A stretch of 29,771 nucleotides of DNA from assembly GCA_015488125.1 (NCBI GenBank), contig WFOJ01000159.1, positions 1 to 29,771 on the forward strand, read 5' to 3'. The notes beneath the pieces are model-generated. The model saw only the letters and a list, made by a program, of their open reading frames with translations, searched no databases and was not told the DNA's origin. A program made the translations under genes and the position numbers. Source of the stretch: Mariprofundaceae bacterium. GTDB lineage: Bacteria; Pseudomonadota; Zetaproteobacteria; Mariprofundales; Mariprofundaceae. This document shows positions 16,078 to 22,662 of the stretch, one piece after another. Positions within the stretch are counted from its first letter, which is position 1. The number at the start of each line of letters is the position of its first letter.

Positions 16078-16179
16078 CTTGCTACTCCTTTCTCATCAGA
16101 AATTCGCAGATGAGCATACCTTAGCGCCACCGTGAATCTGTCCGAAGAGGGAAAACCACTTCAGACTTTACCCGACGTG

Positions 16180-17025
16180 TCAGAAATTTTTTTCAGGCAT
16201 CGAAGTGACAGGGCGCCGCTTTGCATGATGCTCCACTTGCTGTTTGAGGTAAAACATACCGCCAAGAACGCTAAAGAACACAATCACTTGCAAGGCGCTT
16301 GGGCGTTCGTCATAGCCCATTAGCACGTGTAACAGCTCACCTGCGATGCCATCCTGCGAAAGCAAAAAGGAAGAATCCCACAGGGGATCAACAATCGGCG
16401 GCAGCCAATCGATCATGACCAGGTTCCAGCATGCCTGTGAAGCCATACCGGCAGCGAGCAGGGTCAGCAGCCAGGCCAACACCTGAAACACTCGATGCAA
16501 GGGAAGCTTTAACAAGCCACGGTACATGGCGTAACCCAGGCCAACACCAAGCAACAGACCAAGTATACCACCGAGCAACATATCGCGGCCATCATGATTA
16601 CCAATCTGCCAGGCGCCGAAAAGGAAAAACACCGCCTCTGATCCTTCGCGAATCACAGCGCTGAAAGTGATCAGCAATAAAGCAATCCCGGAAATATCAC
16701 CAGTGGTATAACGTTGGCCTGTTTGGCGCACATGCACGGCAATATCACGTCCTTGTTTACTCATCCAGATCACCGTCCAGGCCAGCAGGGAAGAAGCCAG
16801 CGTCAGAATGACAGCATTGAATAAAAACTCTCCAGTGCCTTCAAAGGCAGCTTCCATTTCTTCCATGAAAATGCCAAGCAATGTAGCGCCGGCAAAACCG
16901 AGGCCCATGCCGGTATAAATCCAGCGCCGGCTATGGGTAGCGGTGGCTGTCGCAGCCAGCAAGATACCGACGATCATTGCCATTTCGAGCATTTCCCGAA
17001 AAACAATCGCTAGTGAGGAAAGCAT
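16180..17025 (-). CDS. FTR1-family iron permease
   Basis: FTR1/EfeU-type permeases carry iron across the inner membrane, usually as Fe(III) after oxidation. The 281-residue protein has about seven hydrophobic helices and both glutamate motifs used for iron passage: an N-terminal REMLE (Arg10 to Glu14; the usual form is REGLE) and REGSE (126-130). A MEEMEAAFEGTGE acidic stretch lies between them. The ATG at 17025 has AGGAG about 8 bases upstream. It starts 18 bases after the fur stop, so the two form an operon that should be repressed by iron. Partner proteins EfeO and EfeB are not in the window. Confidence 0.9.
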   Translation of the reverse strand: MLSSLAIVFREMLEMAMIVGILLAATATATHSRRWIYTGMGLGFAGATLLGIFMEEMEAAFEGTGEFLFNAVILTLASSLLAWTVIWMSKQGRDIAVHVRQTGQRYTTGDISGIALLLITFSAVIREGSEAVFFLFGAWQIGNHDGRDMLLGGILGLLLGVGLGYAMYRGLLKLPLHRVFQVLAWLLTLLAAGMASQACWNLVMIDWLPPIVDPLWDSSFLLSQDGIAGELLHVLMGYDERPSALQVIVFFSVLGGMFYLKQQVEHHAKRRPVTSMPEKNF

Positions 17026-17043
17026 GATGAAGCTCCTAACATA

Positions 17044-17421
17044 TTACTGGCATCGACGGCAAAGGCCGAAAATAACCAGTGAATGCCCCTGCATACAAAA
17101 ACCATGGTGTTTTGCAATATCATGTTGCAGGGTTTCAATATCCTGATGAAAAAACTCTTCAATACGACCGCAAGATTCACATACCATATGGTCATGATGA
17201 GGTTTATCGATGCGCTCGTAATGTTTGCGCTGACCAATAACAACGGCAGCAATCAGCCCTGCTTCCTCAAGTACCGACAAGGTTCGATAAATCGTGGCAA
17301 TACCAATGCGCTGATTGTTTTCCTGTAACGCCTGAGAGATCGCTTCAGCATCCCAGTGTCTGGCAGAGCGATTGATCAATGTCAGTACAGCATGTCGCTG
17401 GGGGGTCATTCGCAAGGACAT
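17044..17421 (-). CDS. fur: Ferric uptake regulator, Fur family
   Basis: Fur represses iron-uptake genes when bound to Fe(II). The 125-residue protein has an N-terminal winged helix (TPQRHAVLTLI to IATIYRTLSVLEEAGLI), the metal-binding HHDH (75-78) and two Cys pairs, CESC (81, 84) and CRRC (121, 124), which hold structural zinc. HHDHMVCESCGRIEEF is closest to Fur rather than Zur or PerR by eye. The start is uncertain: the ATG at 17421 is used, with another at 17409. Codons further upstream run through the Fur box and an oppositely oriented tRNA and cannot be coding. The Fur box just upstream suggests autoregulation. Confidence 0.9.
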   Translation of the reverse strand: MSLRMTPQRHAVLTLINRSARHWDAEAISQALQENNQRIGIATIYRTLSVLEEAGLIAAVVIGQRKHYERIDKPHHDHMVCESCGRIEEFFHQDIETLQHDIAKHHGFCMQGHSLVIFGLCRRCQ

Positions 17422-17436
17422 GAGGCGAACAATAAA

Positions 17437-17455
17437 GATAATGATAATCATTATC
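17437..17455. promoter_or_regulatory. Fur box (exact match to the 19-bp consensus)
   Basis: GATAATGATAATCATTATC at 17437-17455 is identical to the classical Fur-box consensus. It ends 16 bases upstream of the fur start codon, where it would block the fur-FTR1 promoter. The tRNA-Gln promoter lies about 30 bases away in the other direction and is probably not overlapped. Confidence 0.93.
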
Positions 17456-17485
17456 AAATAACAACCCGCCAAACGTCGATGGCGC

Positions 17486-17513
17486 TTGACGGAAATACAC
17501 TGAACGCTACCAT
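17486..17513 (+). promoter_or_regulatory. Probable promoter of the tRNA-Gln gene
   Basis: TTGACG (17486-17491) and TACCAT (17508-17513) are separated by 16 bases. They are followed by a C-rich discriminator and the tRNA 5' end 12 bases later, typical of stable-RNA promoters. Confidence 0.6.
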
Positions 17514-17525
17514 TCGCCACCCCGG

Positions 17526-17599
17526 TGGGGGATCGTCTAGCGGCAGGACTACGGACTCTGACTCCGTCAACCAAGGTTCGAATCCTTGTCCCCCAGCCA
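17526..17599 (+). tRNA. tRNA-Gln (anticodon CTG)
   Basis: The 74-nt sequence folds as a cloverleaf. The acceptor stem TGGGGGA (17526-17532) pairs with TCCCCCA (17589-17595); the discriminator is G, and CCA is encoded (17597-17599). The D arm contains TCTAGCGGCAGGA, and the anticodon stem ACGGA/TCCGT encloses the loop CTCTGAC, giving anticodon CTG (reads CAG). The T arm has GGTTCGAATCC. A U1-A72 pair is typical of tRNA-Gln. Confidence 0.97.
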
Positions 17600-17607
17600 G
17601 TCACTCC

Positions 17608-17635
17608 AAAAGGCCTGCATTGTAGGCCTTTTTTT
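17608..17635 (+). terminator. Intrinsic terminator of tRNA-Gln
   Basis: AAAAGGCCT and AGGCCTTTTT form a stem around a short loop (GCATTGT), ending in a run of T, nine bases after the tRNA CCA. Confidence 0.88.
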
Positions 17636-17639
17636 ATGT

Positions 17640-18005
17640 GCTTTGTTCAGTAGTCTTGGTGTGTTTCATCCAGTATCCTGGTCGGAGGCTGGTGAGCTAT
17701 TTAGGATAAGGGCAGGTAATCGCTGATCCGGCACAGGCATGGAAAGGTTCAAGCGATTGGTGTTGTACCGTAACATGCCATGCATGGATGAGAGCGGTGT
17801 TCCTCCTCCCCTTCAGAATCGCTTTTGTGGAATTTCCAACACCTGAATCATGATTATCCAAGCAATAACAAGACCGGATCAGGGCACCACCTCCACAGCC
17901 ATGGCGGTGGCCGATACCGCCACCGGCAGGCACATGACACACCATGTGTTTGCCAACAAGGTATCAAGGCCCAACAGGGCATTGAATATGATAACCAGGG
18001 AGTAA
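17640..18005. other. Intergenic leader of the cobalamin operon, no gene recognised
   Basis: These 366 bases lie between the tRNA terminator and the first operon gene. I looked for a cobalamin riboswitch and found no B12 box or the usual conserved segments on either strand. A 10-bp palindrome AATCATGATT lies at 17846-17855. A small plus-strand frame of 51 codons (17850-18005) ends directly at the next ATG but lacks a ribosome-binding site and resembles nothing known. The operon promoter should be here; I could not identify convincing boxes. Confidence 0.5.
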
Positions 18006-18206
18006 ATGATGACCAATACCATCACCATGAAAGAACAGGCGGCAAGCGAGCGTAGCAAGGCAGGCATTGCAGTCTGGGCAGAGCGGCTATTGTGGCTAAG
18101 CTGGGTGCCACTGGTGCTATTCACCATCTTTTTTGCATCCACCCCGGATATTCACGATGGTGTCCATCCGGTTCGGCACGCGCTAACCATCGTGCAGTGC
18201 CACTGA
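18006..18206 (+). CDS. CbtB-like small membrane protein (putative cobalt transport)
   Basis: This 66-residue protein has one hydrophobic helix (about residues 28-45, LLWLSWVPLVLFTIFFAS) and a short histidine-containing tail, DIHDGVHPVRHALTIVQCH. The HDxxHxxRHAxxxxxCH pattern is that of CbtB, a predicted cobalt transporter subunit found next to cobalamin genes and often with CbtA. AGGGAG lies 5-8 bases before the two possible ATG codons (18006, 18009). The stop shares a base with the next start (TGATG). No CbtA is present; the following gene encodes a different membrane protein. The assignment rests on the tail motif and context. Confidence 0.7.
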   Translation: MMTNTITMKEQAASERSKAGIAVWAERLLWLSWVPLVLFTIFFASTPDIHDGVHPVRHALTIVQCH

Positions 18207-19201
18207 TGCATTCCTTCATCATGATGCAGGCAAAGAGACTGTTGCCACTGCTACTGGCAGGGTTGTTGATCGCCACAGCCTTTGGCTTTGTGCGTTATTA
18301 CAACGCCTATCAGGCACCCGGCGAACACTGGGCACCAGCCTCTCCTGTGGCGCATGAAATGGCGCGCTTTACCACTGATATGGGCAATGCGGGCGACTTT
18401 CACGTCACCATTGAAAAACTGGAATCGAAATTTCCACTGTTTTTTGTCGAGTATCAGCGACCAGGCAGGGTGCTGGAGTTGTCCGTGCATAGTGATGACG
18501 GCATCGTGCGGCTGGATCAGCAGTTTGCCGATGAAGGGCGCTACCGCATCACGGTACAACATATCATTCATCCGATGCATCAAGAAGTGGTCGATTTCAC
18601 CGTGCAAACACCGCTGGTGAAGTATGCCAACGATCTGCTACTGGGCTGTTTACTGCTGGCTGCAGGCTTTCTCAGCGGCCATCGTTTGCGGGCATTGGCC
18701 ATGATCACTTTAGTGGTGAGTATCGGCAACCTTGCTTCACCACAGCCGGCCTTGGCGCATGGCGATGCCATGGCCTCAGTGGCAGCGGTGATGTTTCCCG
18801 CAAATATTGATGCGGTGGCGGTGCATTGGCTGGCCGGCAAACCACCAGTTGGCGAGGCGAACCGCGCACCGCTGGACTGGCGTATGCAGATCACCAGGGA
18901 TGGCCAAGCGGTGAAGCGCGCACCCTTTGCTCTGGATGTGGTGCATGGTGAATCGCATCTACCGGTGCTGCATATCGAAGGCGTAGCCAATGGCGGTCTC
19001 ATTGATCTGCGCTACAGCCCACCAGATGGGGCCCACTACGCATTTGAGTTGCGTACCGTGATTGATGGCAAAGCCTATCACCTCTCCCTGCCCGGCAGCG
19101 CGGCGGCAGTTCCACCAACACTGTGGCGCAAATGGCAATCCTTCCTGATCATGATGGTACCGCTGCTCATTGGCATGGTCTGGGGCTGGAAACGTGGCTA
19201 A
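18206..19201 (+). CDS. Unrecognised membrane protein at the head of the cobalamin operon
   Basis: I do not recognise a family for this 331-residue protein. It has an N-terminal hydrophobic helix (about 11-29) and a probable periplasmic beta-rich domain (about 31-138, with FHVTIEKLESKFPLFFVEYQ and RYRITVQHIIHPMHQE). Two close helices follow (about 141-157 and 161-177), then a second probable periplasmic domain beginning ALAHGDAMASVAA (about 183-305). A C-terminal helix (311-328) ends in WKRG. It is histidine-rich in the exported parts. It is coupled to the CbtB-like gene upstream (TGATG) and overlaps cbiF downstream, so a role in cobalt uptake or delivery is likely by context only. CbtA, which CbtB usually accompanies, looks different. 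Confidence 0.75.
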   Translation: MHSFIMMQAKRLLPLLLAGLLIATAFGFVRYYNAYQAPGEHWAPASPVAHEMARFTTDMGNAGDFHVTIEKLESKFPLFFVEYQRPGRVLELSVHSDDGIVRLDQQFADEGRYRITVQHIIHPMHQEVVDFTVQTPLVKYANDLLLGCLLLAAGFLSGHRLRALAMITLVVSIGNLASPQPALAHGDAMASVAAVMFPANIDAVAVHWLAGKPPVGEANRAPLDWRMQITRDGQAVKRAPFALDVVHGESHLPVLHIEGVANGGLIDLRYSPPDGAHYAFELRTVIDGKAYHLSLPGSAAAVPPTLWRKWQSFLIMMVPLLIGMVWGWKRG

Positions 19202-19976
19202 GGTCTGGTTTGTGGGTGCCGGCCCTGGTGATCCGGAGCTGATCACAGTGAAAGCGCAGCGTTTATTGCGTGAAGCGGGGGCGATTCTTTATGCTGGCTC
19301 GCTGGTTTCCGAGGCATGTACACTTTGGGCATCTGAAGGATGCGAAATTGCTGATTCCAAGGGGATGACGCTGGAAGAGATCACCGCCTGGCTGATCAGC
19401 CAGGCATCACGGCATGAAACAGTCGTGCGTTTGCAAACGGGTGATCCGGGGTTGTATGGCGCACTGATCGAGATGATACAACCCTTGGATGCGGCGGGCA
19501 TTGAATCCGCCGTCGTACCTGGCATTTCTTCGGCTTTTGCCTCAATGGCAGCAGCAACGGAGAGCATGACACTGCCGGAGGTGACGCAGACGGTGATTTT
19601 CACCCGCGTAGAGGGGCGTACGCCGATGCCGGCAGGCGAATCGCTATGCGATCTTGCGCGCCATAAAACGACGCTCTGTCTGTTTCTCTCAATCACACTG
19701 TTGCACAAAGTGCGCGAGGCATTGCTTGCCGCCGGTTGGACTGAAAATGATCCGGTACTGGTGGTGCAAAAGGCTTCCTGGCCGGGGAAGGAGAAGATTG
19801 TGCGAGGTACCATCGCCAATATCCACGAAAAGTGCAGGGCTGAAAAAATCGTTTCGCAGGCAATGATTGTGGTCAGCCCGGCACTGGGGGCGAGAAACTG
19901 GCGTGTATTGAAAAAGTCAAAGCTTTACGATGCGGGATTTACCCATCGCTTTCGCAAGGCGGAGAACAGGTTGTGA
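19194..19976 (+). CDS. cbiF: Cobalt-precorrin-4 / precorrin-4 C11-methyltransferase
   Basis: CbiF/CobM methylates C11 of the corrin intermediate using SAM. The 260-residue protein starts with VWFVGAGPGDPELITVKAQR, the SAM-binding P-loop of uroporphyrinogen-type methyltransferases. It continues with ILYAGSLV, VVRLQTGDPGLYGAL, VVPGISSAFASMAA and VQKASWPGKEKIVRGT, the CobM-type landmarks. The start is a GTG at 19194 overlapping the preceding gene by 8 bases; the conserved N-terminus begins within four residues of it. With cbiD, cbiG and cbiX in the same operon, the early-cobalt form of the reaction is expected. Confidence 0.95.
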   Translation: MAKVWFVGAGPGDPELITVKAQRLLREAGAILYAGSLVSEACTLWASEGCEIADSKGMTLEEITAWLISQASRHETVVRLQTGDPGLYGALIEMIQPLDAAGIESAVVPGISSAFASMAAATESMTLPEVTQTVIFTRVEGRTPMPAGESLCDLARHKTTLCLFLSITLLHKVREALLAAGWTENDPVLVVQKASWPGKEKIVRGTIANIHEKCRAEKIVSQAMIVVSPALGARNWRVLKKSKLYDAGFTHRFRKAENRL

Positions 19977-19979
19977 TCA

Positions 19980-20819
19980 ATGAGTGATACAATTTTATTG
20001 GTGGGCCATGGCTCACGTGAGCCGAGCGGCAATGAAGAGATCGAGCAGTTTGCTGATCAATGGCGAACACGTCGGCCAAATGATCGTATTGAAGTTTGCT
20101 TTATCGAATTTGCCAATGTATTGCTCGACGAGGGCCTGGATAGAGCAGCAGCGAACGCCTCGCGCGTGATTGTTGTGCCACTGATTTTGGGCGCTGCCGG
20201 TCATGTAAAGATGGAGATCCCCCATCACGTTGCCGAGGCGCGCAATCGCCATCCGGCGGTGAGCTTTGTATTGACCCGGCATCTGGGGGCCGACGTGAAG
20301 GTACTCAAGGCCCTGAAAACAGAACTGGGCAAGGCGATGTATGCGCTTGATGTGCCAGATGCCAAAAATACAGGTATCGTACTGCTGGGGCGTGGATCAT
20401 CGGATATGGCAGCCAATGGCGAAATCGCAAAAATGGCACGCTGGCTGTTTGAAGCAACCGAACATGAAATGGTTGATATTGCTTTTACCGGTATTACGTC
20501 GCCGAAAATCGAAACGGTTGTTCAACGTCAGGTAGCATGTGGCATGAAGCAGATCGTTGTGCTGCCTTACTATCTCTACACCGGCGTGTTGATGAAACGC
20601 ATTATGCGGCAGGTGGAGCGATTGCAACGACAGTACCCCTCGATTGCCTTCGGGCTTGCCCGGTATATCGGATTTTCCCCCCATATTTATGATTTGCTGG
20701 ATCAGCGTTTGGAACAGGCTGCGAAACGGAATATGCATGAACCGCACATGCTGGAATGTGACGGATGTAAATATCGCCTCCTTGCAGAAGAACACGGTGC
20801 GGGGCACCACCATCACTGA
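19980..20819 (+). CDS. cbiX: Sirohydrochlorin cobaltochelatase, long CbiX type with His-rich tail
   Basis: CbiX inserts Co(II) into sirohydrochlorin, the committing step of the anaerobic pathway. The 279-residue protein has two chelatase-like halves. The first contains ILLVGHGSR with the catalytic His and GAAGHVKMEIPHHV with the second metal-binding His. The second begins near GIVLLGRGSSD and includes VVLPYYLYTGVLMKRI. The C-terminus carries CDGCKYR, a Cys-x-x-Cys motif common in long CbiX proteins, and ends in HHHH (276-279), which may store or deliver cobalt. It follows cbiF by three bases. Confidence 0.93.
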   Translation: MSDTILLVGHGSREPSGNEEIEQFADQWRTRRPNDRIEVCFIEFANVLLDEGLDRAAANASRVIVVPLILGAAGHVKMEIPHHVAEARNRHPAVSFVLTRHLGADVKVLKALKTELGKAMYALDVPDAKNTGIVLLGRGSSDMAANGEIAKMARWLFEATEHEMVDIAFTGITSPKIETVVQRQVACGMKQIVVLPYYLYTGVLMKRIMRQVERLQRQYPSIAFGLARYIGFSPHIYDLLDQRLEQAAKRNMHEPHMLECDGCKYRLLAEEHGAGHHHH

Positions 20820-20828
20820 GGAAACAGC

Positions 20829-21500
20829 ATGAGTCAAAACAGCGTTACCGAACAGATCACCCAGGCTGGCCGGAACATAGAACATTCTTCTTTTGCCATC
20901 GTTGATGCCGAGGCGGGTGATCATGGCATCTATACCGATGAGCAATGGCTGCTGGTGCGACGCATGATTCACGCAACGGCAGACTTCGAATTTAACGGAC
21001 TGACTGAGTTTCACCCGGACGCCATGCAGGCGGGACTGGAGGCCATTACTTCTGGTGCAACGATCGTGGTTGATGTGGAAATGATTGGCGTTGGCCTGTC
21101 GAAACCGCGTCTGGCGCATTTTGGTGTGAAAACCCGTCACTATATTTCTGATCTGGATGTCATTGAACATGCCAGGATGGAAGGAACCACGCGGGCTGTT
21201 CAGGCCATGCGTAAGGCACACCGACTCGGGGTGCTGGAGGGCGCGATTGTCGGCATAGGTAATGCACCGACTGCCCTGCTGGAAGTGATCCGACTCATTA
21301 AGGAGGACGGCGTTCGTCCTGCACTGGTCGTGGGAATGCCAGTCGGCTTTGTTTCGGCTGCCGCGTCCAAGGATGCATTGGCTGAATTAATGGCTGTGCC
21401 ATGGGTGATTACCCGTGGTCGCAAGGGCGGATCAACGCTTGTTGTATCCGCGATTCACGCCTTGCTCGCACTGGCTGAAGCGAGTAGGCAAAACCAATGA
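20829..21500 (+). CDS. cbiC: Cobalt-precorrin-8 methylmutase
   Basis: CbiC/CobH moves a methyl group from C11 to C12 to give cobyrinic acid. In the 223-residue protein the active-site His is in RRMIHATADFEF (His48). Other family motifs are VVDVEMIGVGLSKPRL, GVLEGAIVGIGNAPTALLEV and the C-terminal GMPVGFVSAAASKDAL and TRGRKGGSTL. TGAGGAAA gives a good ribosome-binding site before the ATG. It lies 9 bases after cbiX. Confidence 0.96.
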   Translation: MSQNSVTEQITQAGRNIEHSSFAIVDAEAGDHGIYTDEQWLLVRRMIHATADFEFNGLTEFHPDAMQAGLEAITSGATIVVDVEMIGVGLSKPRLAHFGVKTRHYISDLDVIEHARMEGTTRAVQAMRKAHRLGVLEGAIVGIGNAPTALLEVIRLIKEDGVRPALVVGMPVGFVSAAASKDALAELMAVPWVITRGRKGGSTLVVSAIHALLALAEASRQNQ

Positions 21501-21522
21501 AAGCGGATGCACTGGTCGGCAT

Positions 21523-22662
21523 ATGAGGCGGCAGCATTCCCGTGGTACCCGTACCGGCTTTACCACAGGGGCCAATGCGGCAGCGGCAGCGCGTGCTGCA
21601 GTGCTTGGACTGGTGCATGGCGAAGTACCGCGTGAAGTTGAAACCCTGTTACCAGGCGGGCAACACGTACGCTTTACCGTTCATGACGGATGGGTTCGCC
21701 ATGGCACGGCGCACGCGGTATGCATCAAGGATGCTGGCGATGATCCGGACTGCACCAATGGCGCGCATCTGACTGCCGATGTGCGATTGCTTGAAGGTGT
21801 TGCAGGAACAGTGTGGATTGCCGGTGGCGATGGCGTTGGCACCATTACCATGACGGGCTTGGGTCTGGAAGTGGGTGAACCTGCCATTAATCCTGTGCCA
21901 CGTAGAAATATCAGGGACAATGTGCGTGCGGTAGCTGGCGATTTATTGCACAGCAACGGCATTGAAATCGTCATTTCCGTGCCTGGTGGCGAGGAGATGG
22001 CGAAAAAAACCTTGAATGACCGCCTTGGCATTATCAGAGGTATTTCGATTCTGGGTACCACGGGTATTGTCCATCCTTACTCTACGGCGGCATTTCGCGC
22101 CTCGGTGGTGCAAGGTATCGAGGTAGCGGCCAGACAGGGGCAGGATACGGTTGTGCTGACCACGGGAGGACGAACAGAAAAGTTTGTGATTTCCGCCCTG
22201 CCGGAGCTGGCACCGACTTGTTTCGTGCAAATGGGCGATTTTCTTGGTCCGGCACTGGATGCCTGCGTTCAACAACGAATTCGTAACGTCATCATTGGCG
22301 GCATGGTCGGCAAGCTGACCAAAATGGCGCAGGGTGAGAGCATCACTCATGCCAGACGCAAGGCGGTGGATACTGGGCTGCTGGCGACGATTGCGGCTGA
22401 CTGCGGCGCACCTTTGGACGTTTGCATGGAGATTCGTCATGCTGAAACGGCGCGTTTTGCAGCCGAACGCATGGAGGCACTGGGGTTGGGTGATGCCTTT
22501 TATCAGGCGCTGGCCAGGCGTACCATTGATACCCTGCGGACGCGTTATCCCGATACATTCAATTTGCGTGTGATGGTTTGCGATTTTGCCGGTCGTCCGC
22601 TGGCCGATCTGCGTCACAGCATGGCAGCGATCAGAAACAGGCAGGAGCAAGCGCGGGAATGA
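21523..22662 (+). CDS. cbiD: Cobalt-precorrin-5B C1-methyltransferase
   Basis: CbiD methylates C1 in the anaerobic pathway and is a marker of early cobalt insertion. The 379-residue protein begins RGTRTGFTTGANAAAAARAA, the conserved N-terminal region. It continues with IKDAGDDPDCTNGAHL, GGDGVGTITMTGLGLEVGEPAINPVPR in parts, SVPGGEEMAKKTLNDRLGI in parts, and GTTGIVHPYSTAAF. The ATG at 21523 is 22 bases after cbiC and has only a weak ribosome-binding site; upstream in-frame codons fall inside cbiC. The stop overlaps the next gene by ATGA. Confidence 0.96.
   Translation: MRRQHSRGTRTGFTTGANAAAAARAAVLGLVHGEVPREVETLLPGGQHVRFTVHDGWVRHGTAHAVCIKDAGDDPDCTNGAHLTADVRLLEGVAGTVWIAGGDGVGTITMTGLGLEVGEPAINPVPRRNIRDNVRAVAGDLLHSNGIEIVISVPGGEEMAKKTLNDRLGIIRGISILGTTGIVHPYSTAAFRASVVQGIEVAARQGQDTVVLTTGGRTEKFVISALPELAPTCFVQMGDFLGPALDACVQQRIRNVIIGGMVGKLTKMAQGESITHARRKAVDTGLLATIAADCGAPLDVCMEIRHAETARFAAERMEALGLGDAFYQALARRTIDTLRTRYPDTFNLRVMVCDFAGRPLADLRHSMAAIRNRQEQARE

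Larger units (their letters stand above)
15591..16145 (-). mobile_element. IS3-family insertion sequence remnant
   Basis: This contains broken orfA and the first part of orfB in their normal order on the minus strand. The 3' half of the element, including the DDE domain and its right end, is gone; it was lost at the junction with repeat copy 3. The left boundary is not defined: I place it near 16145, between the orfA leader and the 3' end of the FTR1 gene, without a confirmed inverted repeat. Confidence 0.75.

Noticed and set aside
17950..17992. TTGCCA and TATGAT considered as the cobalamin operon promoter
   Set aside because: The spacing between the boxes is wrong, and a start from TATGAT would fall on the ribosome-binding site.
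17850..18005. 51-codon plus-strand frame ending exactly at the CbtB-like start
   Set aside because: No ribosome-binding site, no hydrophobic or conserved motif, and short enough to arise by chance; mentioned only in the intergenic entry.
17879..18142. Minus-strand hydrophobic frame opposite the CbtB-like gene
   Set aside because: It overlaps the plus-strand gene, which has a strong ribosome-binding site, stop-start coupling and a CbtB-type tail. The hydrophobicity is probably a by-product of the opposite frame.
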